The position numbers and the translations under genes are program-made. A stretch of DNA of 64,000 nucleotides. Source: UBA7867 sp964579205. GTDB taxonomy: Bacteria > Bacillota > Clostridia > Christensenellales > UBA1242. The stretch is from contig CAZOFH010000001.1 of the NCBI GenBank assembly GCA_964579205.1, positions 167,717-231,716 on the forward strand, written 5' to 3'. The notes under the pieces are model-generated. The model was not told the DNA's origin, did not search any database, and saw only the letters and a list, made by a program, of their open reading frames with translations. Of this stretch, positions 51,118 through 60,800 are shown one piece after another; within the stretch, counting starts at the first letter, position 1; each line of letters begins with the position of its first letter.

Positions 51118-52752
51118 TTAGATATAATTATCTGGCAAATCGTTCTCCCAGAGGACGACGTCACGAGCGAGCAAGAGCGACTGGACGATTTTTTCGGCAT
51201 CTTTGGCATTGGGTGCCTCATAGATTTTGTCCTCATCAAAGCCAGCATCCAAGAGGCCTTGCTTTATAGCGAAAAGGTGGACTTTGTTGACGATGACGAC
51301 GATATCGGCGACTTTGGCTACACGCTCGCCAAAGCGGTAATTCTCGAGCCGCTCCATAGTGCCGAGTTCGACGAGCCCTGGGCTGACGACTACTTTTCTC
51401 CGCCCCTCAAAGAGCGCCAGCACCTCGAGAGCGCGTTTGCTGCCCTCGATGCTCGAATTGTAGGTGTCGTCCAGAATAGCGACATCATTGGGCGCGTTGA
51501 TAAGCTGCAGGCGGTGCTCGACAGGCTCGACCTTGTCAATACCTTTGACAATCTGCTCGGCGGTCAGCCCGAGCCTAGTAGCCAAGCCGACGCAGCACAG
51601 CAGATTACTCACGCTATGCGTGCCAAATAGTTTGGTAAAACACTCATACTCTGCCCCGCCCATATGCAGGCGAAAACGCGTGCCGCTGGGGGTAGTGATG
51701 ATATTATCAGCGAACACATCAGCCGACGGGTCTACTAGCGAGACGGTGACTTTGTGACATTTTGCCTCGCTAGCGATTTCGCGGACGGACTCATTGTCAA
51801 TATTGAATACGCAAGTCCCCTCTGCACCTAGGTACTCGGGCAACTCGGCTTTGGTACGCTTTACATTCTCTTGATTGATAAAAGTGGCGATATGCTGTGC
51901 CCCCACCGCGGTCAAGATGCCGTATTTTGGCTCGACGATATCACACAATTCGCGGATGTCGGCGCGCTGGCGGGCGCCCATCTCCGCAATGAACACCTGA
52001 TGTCCAAAAGACAACTCCTGCAGCACAGTTTTGGTAATGCCCATCGGGGTATTAAAGTTGAAAGGAGTGGCGCAGACGCTATATTTTTCGCGCAGGATAG
52101 TATCCAAAAAATTTTTTGTACTGGTTTTGCCGAAACTGCCTGTGATGCCGACGCGGATTAGGTCGGGGTAATCGGCTAATTTGCGTTTTGCCTTACGAAC
52201 AAAGCCGTGATGGATAGTCTTTTCTACAGGCGACAAAATAAGGGTCACCAAAGGCACCAACAGGGGCACAAAGAGCGGCATAACCGCCACACCTGCAAGC
52301 CTAAACACGGGCACAAAACTCTCAGACAATATCAAGAACCCGAATGTCATCGCGGCGCCGAGCAGCCACAGCAAAAACATAGAGCGATTGATACGGTTGG
52401 TCAGTTTGAGCGGGGATTTGTACGGGGTGCAATGGATGCTCCAGATATACATCAGCACAAAGACTACATAAAACACCAGCCCCAAGTATGCAAAATAGAC
52501 GCTAAACGGCTGAAAAATCACATCTACGACCATCATACACGCGGCGCTCAGCACGGTGATCATCGCCAATCTGCCGACGTGCCAGCCGCCCGAGGTCTTT
52601 AGCCAATCAAAGTATCCGCGCTGGTGATAGCCTGACAACTGCATAATCTGCAAGAATTTGTTCCCCATAAAGCACAGCAGCACGCCATTGACCGCTGCTA
52701 TCGCTATAGCAATATAAAAATGTCCATTCGCTAGGTGAAAAAAATCAAACAT
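51118..52752 (-). CDS. murF: MurF-like Mur ligase fused to an N-terminal membrane domain
   Basis: A 544-residue protein. Residues 1-180 hold about five to six hydrophobic helices. Residues 195-544 are a complete Mur ligase: P-loop GITGSFGKTSTKN (203-215), then FNTPMGITKTV, an EMGARQRADI segment typical of MurF, central-domain HIATFINQENV, and a C-terminal domain with VAILDDTYNSS and PGLVELG. MurF adds D-Ala-D-Ala to the UDP-MurNAc-tripeptide and is normally a soluble protein of about 450 residues. The order here, membrane part first and no MurF N-terminal substrate domain, suggests membrane-tethered precursor synthesis. ATG 52752 (GGAGAGG upstream) is preferred over an upstream in-frame start. 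It is the last gene of the rsfS operon. Confidence 0.8.
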   Translation of the reverse strand: MFDFFHLANGHFYIAIAIAAVNGVLLCFMGNKFLQIMQLSGYHQRGYFDWLKTSGGWHVGRLAMITVLSAACMMVVDVIFQPFSVYFAYLGLVFYVVFVLMYIWSIHCTPYKSPLKLTNRINRSMFLLWLLGAAMTFGFLILSESFVPVFRLAGVAVMPLFVPLLVPLVTLILSPVEKTIHHGFVRKAKRKLADYPDLIRVGITGSFGKTSTKNFLDTILREKYSVCATPFNFNTPMGITKTVLQELSFGHQVFIAEMGARQRADIRELCDIVEPKYGILTAVGAQHIATFINQENVKRTKAELPEYLGAEGTCVFNIDNESVREIASEAKCHKVTVSLVDPSADVFADNIITTPSGTRFRLHMGGAEYECFTKLFGTHSVSNLLCCVGLATRLGLTAEQIVKGIDKVEPVEHRLQLINAPNDVAILDDTYNSSIEGSKRALEVLALFEGRRKVVVSPGLVELGTMERLENYRFGERVAKVADIVVIVNKVHLFAIKQGLLDAGFDEDKIYEAPNAKDAEKIVQSLLLARDVVLWENDLPDNYI

Positions 52753-52753
52753 A

Positions 52754-53485
52754 TTACCTCTCCAAATTTTCCAAAAAATCACTACACTGCAGGCAAAACT
52801 CGCGCGGGCTATCCAAAAAGCAGAAATGCCCGCCCTGCAAAAAAGTCAATCGCGCACAACTGATTAACCGCTGTAATCTCCTAGCCATTCTAGGCGGAGT
52901 CGTGCGGTCGGACTTGCCCCACAAAATCAAGGTAGGGACATTCACTCCTTTGGCAAATTTAGCCAAATCCTCATTGACGACGCGGACAAACACGCCTCGC
53001 ATCGTAGCATCTAGGCTGCGATAGTCTGCCGAGCCAAATCGCTCTAGGCTACTACTATCACACCTCCCCTGCTCTACTAGGGCGCGCTGGCGGCGATACT
53101 GGCGGATACTAGCCTTTTGGCGAAGACTGAGCCGAGGCTTTAGTCCGGCGCTATCCACCAGCACCAATGCACGAATCAGAGGGCGGCTGCCCAAAATTAA
53201 GGCAATTCTCCCGCCGAAGCTATGCCCCAAGATGACGGCACTACACCCAATGACGCTAACCACAAATCGGTACACTGCCTCGGCGTAATCAAAAATCGTG
53301 GCGCTCTCATCAGGCTCGCGACTAGCGCCAAAACCCCACAAATCCAGTGCATAGACACGATATTCTGCGCTCAAGTATCTAGCGACTGCTGCGAAACTCG
53401 CGTGGTCGGCACCCCAGCCGTGCAGCAGCAATATCGGCTGACCGTCGCCCGAAACCCAATATTTCATCCCCTCAAAATCCTGCAT
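52754..53485 (-). CDS. Alpha/beta-fold hydrolase
   Basis: A 243-residue protein with the standard hydrolase layout: oxyanion HGWG near residue 22, nucleophile elbow GHSFGG (Ser89), then WGKSDRTTPP carrying the catalytic Asp, and GGHFCFLDSP with the catalytic His. A lid region (about 120-180) is Arg/Gln-rich. The substrate is unknown. ATG 53485 is chosen because GAGGTG lies just upstream; an in-frame TTG at 53530 would overlap the tsaB stop. It sits between tsaB/rimI and the MurF-like gene, possibly acting in envelope metabolism. Confidence 0.8.
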   Translation of the reverse strand: MQDFEGMKYWVSGDGQPILLLHGWGADHASFAAVARYLSAEYRVYALDLWGFGASREPDESATIFDYAEAVYRFVVSVIGCSAVILGHSFGGRIALILGSRPLIRALVLVDSAGLKPRLSLRQKASIRQYRRQRALVEQGRCDSSSLERFGSADYRSLDATMRGVFVRVVNEDLAKFAKGVNVPTLILWGKSDRTTPPRMARRLQRLISCARLTFLQGGHFCFLDSPREFCLQCSDFLENLER

Positions 53486-53526
53486 ACACACCTCAAGAGT
53501 ATATATGCTAGAGGGGGTGGGTTTTG

Positions 53527-54636
53527 TCAAAGCAGGGGCAATTTCATCAATACCGCGCTATCTTTATTATTATAATACTTTTTACGCTCCCCGACTCGGA
53601 CAAAGCCGCTCTTTTGATACAGGCTGAGCGCAGGGAAATTGCGCTCATTGACCTCCAAGAGGAGTGCGGCTCTGCCCTGAGCGCGCTTTTGGTCGATGAT
53701 TTGGGCAATTAGCCTGCCGCCGAGACCCATTTCTCGGGCTTTTCGGTCGACGACCACGCGCAAAATCTCGCATTCGTCCACGCTATTCATCACAGAAATC
53801 ATAGCCCACAGACCGTCACGATTCTTTAGCCCATAGCACTCAGAATCAGGGTTGTCTAGGCTATCGAGCGTCGCCTGTCTGCTCCACGGCAAATCGAATT
53901 CGTCGCCCATACTCTCTAGGCGCATAATATCCTCAATATCGTCCGTGCCCAGCCGCTCAAAACGCAAGTCGCGGATATTCTGCTCAGCAGCGCTCACGCG
54001 CAAATACAGTGGTGCCGCCTCGACTGCATCGGTGAATTCTCTGGCGGCAATCTTGTCCGCCACTGCCCGCGCTAGGCTCTCGGTCTCAAAATCGACGCTG
54101 CCGCCGAATTGCGCACTATAGTCAGCGCCTTTTTCGTCATTTTGACAATACACGGCCTCGGGCGCCCCCTTCTTTAGCGCGGTAGCATAAAACGCCTCAA
54201 AGTGGTCTAACCTGTCGAGTTTCGGCTGGTACATCGGCGTGAGGCGCGTATTTGTATTATCAAACTGCTGATGATATACCATACCTGCCCCCGCATTGAT
54301 GACAGCCAAAATACTACTCGCGCTACTGCCATGTCTATTGTATGCCAAGACCTCTAGGCTACTGAGAGTCACGACGGGCCTATGTAGAGCGTAGGCAAAG
54401 CCTTTTATCACGCTCATCCCGATCCTAATGCCAGTAAATGACCCGGGACCCACCACGCACGCAAAGCAATCAAAATCCGCAAGTGTAAGCCCGCGCTCAT
54501 CTAGCATCGCTGTCAATAGCGGAAAGAGATGCTCACTGTGGCGGCTAAACTGCAGCACTTTGGTAATAGTCTCATCCCCCACGCGCATAGCAATCAGAGT
54601 AGAGCGGCTAACTGTGCAAATCGCCAAAAAATTCAT
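53527..54636 (-). CDS. tsaB-rimI: TsaB-RimI fusion protein
   Basis: A 369-residue fusion. Residues 1-215 are TsaB, the partner of TsaD and TsaE in making t6A37 of ANN-decoding tRNAs (VVGPGSFTGIRIGMSVIKGF at 61-80; end PLYLRVSAAEQN). Residues 226-369 are a RimI-type GNAT acetyltransferase (ILRVVVDRKAREMGLGGRLI as the acetyl-CoA loop; YQKSGF near the end), which acetylates ribosomal protein S18. The two genes are neighbours in many bacteria; here they are one frame with a short linker. The start lies one base after the tsaE stop. Confidence 0.9.
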   Translation of the reverse strand: MNFLAICTVSRSTLIAMRVGDETITKVLQFSRHSEHLFPLLTAMLDERGLTLADFDCFACVVGPGSFTGIRIGMSVIKGFAYALHRPVVTLSSLEVLAYNRHGSSASSILAVINAGAGMVYHQQFDNTNTRLTPMYQPKLDRLDHFEAFYATALKKGAPEAVYCQNDEKGADYSAQFGGSVDFETESLARAVADKIAAREFTDAVEAAPLYLRVSAAEQNIRDLRFERLGTDDIEDIMRLESMGDEFDLPWSRQATLDSLDNPDSECYGLKNRDGLWAMISVMNSVDECEILRVVVDRKAREMGLGGRLIAQIIDQKRAQGRAALLLEVNERNFPALSLYQKSGFVRVGERKKYYNNKDSAVLMKLPLL

Positions 54637-54637
54637 A

Positions 54638-55054
54638 CTATTCTACTTCCTTCGTAACAAATTTGCGCTCATTTTCGCCCAATTTTTGGATACAAATCTT
54701 GCGACACGGCGGCAGGATCGAACCCAAATTCTCAGGCCATTCGATGATACAGACCCCGTCGGCACTACGCCAAATCTCATCTAGCCCGCTGTCGAGCGCC
54801 TCGCTAGGCTGTTTTAGCCGATACATATCAAAATGGTATATTCTTATTCGCCCTTGATACTCATTGCACAGGGTAAAGGTGGGGCTAGTCACCTCGCCCA
54901 AATACCCCAAAGCACGACACAGCGACTGGGTAAAAGTAGTCTTGCCCGCGCCCAAATCGCCATAAAGTGCTATGACCTGCCCAGCCTCGATACTCTCGGC
55001 ATATTGAGCAGCAAAAGCGGCGGTGTCGGCGATGTTTTCGCTCAAAAACTCCAT
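54638..55054 (-). CDS. tsaE: tRNA t6A biosynthesis ATPase TsaE
   Basis: A 138-residue P-loop protein. The Walker A motif GDLGAGKTT is at residues 32-40, VTSPTF near 55-60, the switch HFDMYRL near 74, and IIEWPENL near 103, all typical of TsaE. It drives the TsaB-TsaD complex that forms threonylcarbamoyladenosine on tRNA. It lies three bases after rsfS and one base before tsaB/rimI, in one operon. Confidence 0.95.
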   Translation of the reverse strand: MEFLSENIADTAAFAAQYAESIEAGQVIALYGDLGAGKTTFTQSLCRALGYLGEVTSPTFTLCNEYQGRIRIYHFDMYRLKQPSEALDSGLDEIWRSADGVCIIEWPENLGSILPPCRKICIQKLGENERKFVTKEVE

Positions 55055-55057
55055 ACT

Positions 55058-55462
55058 CTACTCTTTCCCCTCGGCGACCACGGTGTCAGGCAATGCCAAA
55101 ATCCCTGCGATATCCAGAGCGTTTTTGCCATCGTTCCAAATCTTCTCTAGGTGGTAAAACTCGCGCAATTCTGGTGTAAAAATATGGATGAGCAGCGTCC
55201 CATAATCTAGCACTATCCAGCGCCCGTCAGCGATACCGTCGCGACGAATAATTGGGTGTGATATGCTGTCGGCGCATTCCTCGATTTTGTCGGTCAAAGC
55301 CTTGTTGTGCACTGTGCTATTGGCGGTGGCAATCAAGATATAATCCGCGATGCTCGACGAACTAATGTCGATGAGCTGAATATTCTCCGCTTTGTTGTCA
55401 TCCAAAACCTGCGCAATGGCTTTGGGCAGCGAGTAATCTTTTGTAAACTGTGTTGTTTTCAT
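55058..55462 (-). CDS. rsfS: Ribosomal silencing factor RsfS
   Basis: A 134-residue protein of the RsfS/Iojap family. It has the DYILIATANSTVHNKALTD segment near residues 40-58, DGRWIVLDYGTLLIHIFTPELREFYHLEKIW near 78-108, and a short acidic tail. It binds L14 and blocks subunit joining during nutrient limitation. It is the first gene of the operon, behind promoter 55491-55519. SD AAGGAG precedes ATG 55462. Confidence 0.95.
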   Translation of the reverse strand: MKTTQFTKDYSLPKAIAQVLDDNKAENIQLIDISSSSIADYILIATANSTVHNKALTDKIEECADSISHPIIRRDGIADGRWIVLDYGTLLIHIFTPELREFYHLEKIWNDGKNALDIAGILALPDTVVAEGKE

Positions 55463-55490
55463 AAAATTCTCCTTATATTAGATTGTGTTT

Positions 55491-55519
55491 ATTATATAAT
55501 CTTTCCCCGCAAAAGTCAA
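55491..55519 (-). promoter_or_regulatory. Sigma-A promoter of rsfS-tsaE-tsaB/rimI-hydrolase-murF
   Basis: TTGACT (55514-55519), 17 bases, TATAAT (55491-55496) on the - strand. Confidence 0.7.
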
Positions 55520-55690
55520 CTTTTACCACGTAAAAAAGTAAAAGAGAATGCGCGACCACAAACATACTCAAAAATACGGGCAATGGGCGGCAATTTTCGG
55601 GATGACAAACGGTGGGACATTTTATTTTTTTAAACTTCTCTTGACGGGGATTTTGGGCAGCAGGCACGCGCAGATGAGCGAACGAACGGA

Positions 55691-55773
55691 CGGCTCGCCG
55701 TCGGGCACCCTGTGGGTGCCCAATGTGCCGACAGGCACATAGTGGGTGCGACAGCACACACCACGGCGAGCCG
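55691..55773. repeat. 83-bp three-way palindromic element
   Basis: Outer arms CGGCTCGCCGT (55691-55701) and ACGGCGAGCCG (55763-55773) are perfect inverses. Inside are two hairpins: GGGCACCC/GGGTGCCC (55703-55721) and TGTGCC/GGCACA (55724-55739). The fold is a small cruciform or three-way junction. The rest of 55520-56026 shows no gene or promoter that I can support. Confidence 0.7.
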
Positions 55774-56026
55774 CCTTTGGGCAAGGCTGTACAACAAAAG
55801 GGCTGTGATCACCCCCACATTTATCCGCGCTCCTCCAGCCTCTTTATCAAACAAAGCCGCTGTTTGAAACGGCGAAAATGGGCAAGAATTGAGTATAGTG
55901 ATGCAAAAATGCGGTGTACGGACAAGCACGGCAAGATGCTGTACGGGCGGAAAAAGCGAATTTGGGCAACAAAAAAGCCCCGAGAAAGGAGCAAATGGCA
56001 TCACTTTGCGACGCGAGGAGGATTTT

Positions 56027-56839
56027 ATGAAGAGCGTATTAGCGAAATGGCTGGACAGCATCACCATACTAGCGGTCGGGTTTGTGCTGCTGTTTGCGTG
56101 GGTGCGGTTTTATTCAAAAGACGCCGTTTTGAGCGCAGTGGTGGCGGCTGGCTTGAGCGGAGTGATTTGCTTTTGCATCAACCGTTTTTGTGACAAGCGA
56201 GAGCGAAAAATGCTCGGCTCAAAAACGGACAAAAAGAATGCCGAGGTGCTCGGACTCAATCTTTTGGGCTCGACGAATGACGAGATTTTGGACTTTTTTG
56301 CGAAAGCCTTAGCTGACACTGACAAAACAGTCGAAAAATGCAAGAATTGCCTAAAAATGGAGTACTACTCTGCACAAAACTCGATGCATAGTACCGCGCA
56401 TAGCACCTTGATTTTCCCGATTTTTCACAAAATGCAGGTGGAGCAAAACGACCTGATACTGGTACTCAAAATCGCCCGTGATATGGGCGCGAATTGCATC
56501 CAAATTTACGGCATCGACATCAGCGCCGACGCAAAGACTTTCGCCAGCAAAATCAAAAATATGGACATACAATTTTTTGACCAGTACCACCTCTACAGCA
56601 TCAGCAAACACGTCCACCCGCCCGTATCGCTCAACACCGAAAGTATCAGGCTAACCTTTGGCGACTACCTAAAATTCGCCCTCGACAAGGCGCGCGCGCG
56701 AAACTACCTATTGTTTGGGCTCATACTGCTCGCCAGCAGTTTTTTGGTGCCGTACAAAATCTATTATCTCGTCAGCGGCAGCATCCTTTGCATCACCGCC
56801 CTCGCCGTCCGTCTGTACCCGCACAAAAAGGAGAGATAA
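56027..56839 (+). CDS. Unknown four-helix membrane protein
   Basis: A 270-residue protein that I do not recognise. Two hydrophobic helices at the start (about residues 11-29 and 33-52) and two at the end (about 223-242 and 245-262) flank a soluble domain (about 60-215). The middle contains a helical, Lys-rich part and then LILVLKIARDMGAN...IYGIDIS and FFDQYHLYSI segments with an alpha/beta pattern. Both ends and the central domain should lie in the cytoplasm. ATG 56027 has AGGAGG seven bases upstream, preferred over earlier in-frame starts. It is alone on the + strand between a palindromic element and convergent truA. Confidence 0.65.
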   Translation: MKSVLAKWLDSITILAVGFVLLFAWVRFYSKDAVLSAVVAAGLSGVICFCINRFCDKRERKMLGSKTDKKNAEVLGLNLLGSTNDEILDFFAKALADTDKTVEKCKNCLKMEYYSAQNSMHSTAHSTLIFPIFHKMQVEQNDLILVLKIARDMGANCIQIYGIDISADAKTFASKIKNMDIQFFDQYHLYSISKHVHPPVSLNTESIRLTFGDYLKFALDKARARNYLLFGLILLASSFLVPYKIYYLVSGSILCITALAVRLYPHKKER

Positions 56840-56841
56840 AA

Positions 56842-56856
56842 AAAGGAGCGCTCCCT
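56842..56856. terminator. Short bidirectional terminator between convergent genes
   Basis: GGAGCGCTCC palindrome with A-run on one side and T-run on the other strand, in the 18 bases between the unknown membrane protein gene and truA. The stem is short. Confidence 0.45.
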
Positions 56857-56857
56857 C

Positions 56858-57592
56858 CTAATACTCCACATGGCGCAAGACGAGTCCTCGAGGCTCGGCA
56901 GTAGGGCCTGCGAGAGAACGGTCGTGCGAAGCGATAATCTCGGGCACGGCGGTAGCGGGGATTTTGCCTTGACCGATAGCGATCAGAGTACCCGCGATGA
57001 TACGCACCATATTGTACAAAAAGCCGTCGCCAGTCACGCTCAGCCGAAAGCCGTATTCCGTCCTACTCAAGTCGATTGCGGTGATAGTCCTTTGAGTCGT
57101 ACTAGTACTATTCCCCGCGCTACAAAACGCCACAAAATCGTGCTCGCCCAAGAAGCCGCCTACTGCGCTGCGAGCGGTCTCAAAATCAAAAGGCGGATTG
57201 ACCCTAGCCGCGGTCGTATCGATAAAAGGCAGTCGAATCGGACTGACATAAAAATTGTATTCATAAGTCTTGGTTTTGACAGAAAAGCGCGCGTGAAAGT
57301 CCTCCCCCACCTCAGTACTCTCGATGACCCTGATATCCTCGGGTAACTTGGTATTGATAGCCTTGCCAAAATTGTCGGGCTCTATCCTGCTATTCGTATC
57401 AAAATGCGCTACCAAGCCCATAGCGCTGACCCCAGCATCGGTACGGCTGCTGCCGCAAATCTCGACCTCTTCGCCCGTCAATTCTCTCACCGCGCGAGTT
57501 ATCTCGCCCTGCACGGTGCGCACATTAGGCTGTATCTGCCACCCCGAATAGTTTTTGCCCAAAAACTGAATGACCAATTTTATCCTTTTCAT
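56858..57592 (-). CDS. truA: tRNA pseudouridine(38-40) synthase TruA
   Basis: A 244-residue enzyme. Catalytic Asp52 lies in SSRTDAGVSA, with FLGKNYSGWQIQP at the start, the RTYEYNFY-like KTKTYEYNFYV near 107, and DGFLYNMVRIIAGTLIAIG near 193. It modifies U38-U40 of the anticodon stem. ATG 57592 with AAGGAG five bases upstream is preferred over a GTG at 57598. A leader of about 120 bases contains a GTGGGG...CCCCAT hairpin. Confidence 0.95.
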   Translation of the reverse strand: MKRIKLVIQFLGKNYSGWQIQPNVRTVQGEITRAVRELTGEEVEICGSSRTDAGVSAMGLVAHFDTNSRIEPDNFGKAINTKLPEDIRVIESTEVGEDFHARFSVKTKTYEYNFYVSPIRLPFIDTTAARVNPPFDFETARSAVGGFLGEHDFVAFCSAGNSTSTTQRTITAIDLSRTEYGFRLSVTGDGFLYNMVRIIAGTLIAIGQGKIPATAVPEIIASHDRSLAGPTAEPRGLVLRHVEY

Positions 57593-57719
57593 ACTCACTC
57601 CTTTTTAATGTATGGGGCTCATAATTCCCCACACTTTTTGCGTCGTCACCTCAGATAACGCCTTGCCCAAAATGACAAACTTTACATACTATCTAGCAAA
57701 AAACGCTGCTATTCATTTG

Positions 57720-57725
57720 ATTATA
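57720..57725 (-). promoter_or_regulatory. Extended -10 element of truA
   Basis: TGATATAAT on the - strand, a consensus TATAAT with extended -10 TG. The -35 region is a poor match (T-rich). Confidence 0.4.
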
Positions 57726-57788
57726 TCACACAAAAGCAAAAAAATCTAGAATTTCGCCAAAAATTCGCGACCAAAACGGGTCAAATAT

Positions 57789-57818
57789 TGGACAAAATGC
57801 TCTCATCAGTGCTATAAT
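57789..57818 (+). promoter_or_regulatory. Promoter of the pyruvate:ferredoxin oxidoreductase gene
   Basis: TGGACA (57789-57794), 18 bases, TATAAT (57813-57818), with extended -10 TG. Confidence 0.5.
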
Positions 57819-57847
57819 TACTCAAAATTCATTGGAGGCGAGATATC

Positions 57848-60800
57848 GTGAAAAAAATTACAACAGACGGAAATACCGCAGCGGCTTTGGCTAGTTATGC
57901 GACGAATGAGGTGGCAGTGATTTACCCTATCACCCCTAGTTCGCCAATGGCTGAAGCGTGCGACGAATGGGCTAATGCGGGCAAGCAAAATGCCTTTGGG
58001 CACGTGATGAAAGTAGTCGAGATGCAGAGCGAGGGAGGTGCAGCAGGAGCGCTACACGGCAGCCTGCTTTCAGGCGCGCTGACTACCACTTTTACCGCTA
58101 GTCAAGGGCTGCTACTGATGATACCCAATATGTACAAAATCGCGGGCGAAATGCTGCCTTGCGTATTCAATGTCGCAGCGCGTAGTTTGGCTACGCACGC
58201 TCTGTCGATTTTTGGCGACCACAGCGATGTAATGGCGTGCCGACAGACAGGGTTTGCGATGGTCGCTAGCAGGAATGTGCAGGAGTGCTTTGACCTAGGG
58301 CTGATTAGTTTTATCACAGCGCTGAATAGCAGTATGCCTGTGATGCACTTTTTCGACGGGTTCCGCACCTCGCACGAAATCAACAAAATCAGTGTCCTAG
58401 ATGACAAAGAGATGCAGCGACTCATTCCTCAGGATAAAATCGCAGAATTTAGAGCTCGTGCGCTCAATCCGAATTCGCCAAAGCAATACGGCACCGCGCA
58501 AAACCCCGACGTCTTTATGCAAAACCGCGAGGCTAGCGAGGCGTATTTTCGTGCAATCCCGCACAAATTTCAGGACGCGTGCAATGCCTTTTATTCATTG
58601 ACGGGCAGATATTACTCGCCTTTTATCTATTATGGCGCAAAAAATGCAGAAAATATCGTAGTGGCGATGTGTAGCGCCACCGAAACTATAGAGCGCGTCA
58701 TCGACGATTTTAACAAACACAACGATACCAAGGCGGGGCTAGTCATCGTGCGACTATATCGTCCATTCGTGACCAAAGCATTCGTCGAGGCTCTACCCAA
58801 CTCTACCAAAATCATCACCGTCCTAGATAGGACAAAAGAGGGCGGCTCTGCAGGTGAGCCACTATACCTCGATGTTTGCGCGAGCCTGAGAGAACATTTC
58901 AAGAATATCCCCGTACTATGCGGGCGATACGGGCTCGGGGGCAAAGATTTTACTCCACGGGACGCTTATGCAGTGCTACAAAATATGCTGCGTGACCGCA
59001 AAAACCATTTTACCGTAGGCATCCGCGACGATATTACCAATACCAGCCTGCCAGAATGTGACTATACCCTGCCGACCAAGGCGACACAATGCCTATTCTA
59101 CGGCTTGGGCAGCGACGGCACAGTGAGCGCAAACAAAAACAGCATCAAAATCATCGGCGACAATACCGACCTCAATGCCCAAGGCTATTTTGTCTACGAT
59201 AGCAAAAAGAGCGGCAGCGTGACTATTTCACACCTGCGTTTTGGCAAGGATGCCATCACCCAGCCATACGAAATCGACACGGCGGACTTTTTGGCGTGTC
59301 ACAACGCGCGCTACATCGGCAAATACGACTTTTTGCCCAAGCTCAAGGAAAAAGGCACCTTACTATTGAATTGCGACTGGGATGCGAGCGAGATTGAGGC
59401 AAAACTCCCTGCCTCGTTTAGGCGCGAATTGGCTGCCAAAGATATCCAATTTTATATCATCGACGCCCAAAAAATCGCGGACGAACTGGGATTGCGCGGC
59501 AAAATCAACACCATTATGCAGTCGGCGTTCTTTCGTCTGAGCGGGATTATCCCGTACGACGCAGCAGTCGAGGCGATGAAAGCAGCGGCGAAAAAATCAT
59601 ATAGCAAGGCAGGCGAGCAAGTTGTCGAGCAAAATTACCGCGCTATCGAATTGGGCGGCGAAAAATTAATCAAGATCGACATTCCTGCCGACTGGGCGAA
59701 TGCAAAAGACAGGCAGACTACCGAATATACCTCAAACAAAAACAAGTTTGCCGACGAGATTATGCGCCCTATCGCAGCACTCCGTGGCAACGAAATCCCT
59801 AGCAGCCGCTTTTCCGCCGATGGGCACATCCCCACCGACACCGCGCGGTTTGAAAAACGCGGCGTGGCGACTAGTATCCCTTGCTGGATGAGCAAAAACT
59901 GTATCCAGTGCAATATGTGTAGTTTTGTGTGCCCTCACGGCGCTATCCGCCCTGTGCTAGTGGACGCAGATGCTGCCGTGCCAGATGATTTTGAATGCAT
60001 CCCTGCGACTGGGCATCCTGACAAAAAATTCCGTATCCAAGTTAGCCCTCTCGACTGTACGGGTTGCGGCAGTTGTGTCAATGTCTGCCCCGCAAGAGAA
60101 AAAGCCCTAGCTATGCAAAAAGGCGAAAAAGAAATCGCCGAGCAGGCGGAGAATTACCGCATCACTAGCGAAATGGAAAATGTGCCTGATGTTTACCCAA
60201 AATTCAGTGTCAAAGGCAGCCAGTTTGCCCCTACCCTATTTCAGTTTAGTGGTGCGTGCGCAGGTTGCGGCGAAACACCTTATATCAAACTTGTGACCCA
60301 ACTTTTCGGCGACAAAATGGTCATCGCCAACGCTACTGGATGTAGCAGTATCTATGGGGGCAGTTACCCTAGTTGCCCGTACACACGCAATGCCTCTGGT
60401 CACGGTCCTGCATGGGCGAATAGCCTATTTGAGGACAATGCCGAGTTTGGCTTGGGTATGCGGCTAGGCATCGATAGCGTGCGTGAGCGCCTCACGACTC
60501 TACTCGACCAAGCAGCCGCCAATTTACCCGAGATTAGCCCGTTAGTCAGCGAGTGGAAGACTACCACCGACCTCGACAATAGTCAGGCTCTCAGCGACCG
60601 CATTTGCAATACGCTGCAGGATTACCTAGTCAGAGGCAATTTGTCAGCGGACCAAACCACTCGCATACAGCGAATTTTGGAGAGCGAAAACGACCTAAAC
60701 CAAAAGACCGTCTGGATATTCGGCGGCGATGGCTGGGCTTATGACATTGGGTACGGCGGACTCGACCACGTGCTGGCGAGCGGCAAGAATATCAATATCC

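Noticed and set aside
55473..56067. - strand frames of 103 and 145 codons in the stretch 55473-56067
   Set aside because: They cross the rsfS promoter and the palindromic element, have no ribosome site and unlikely composition.
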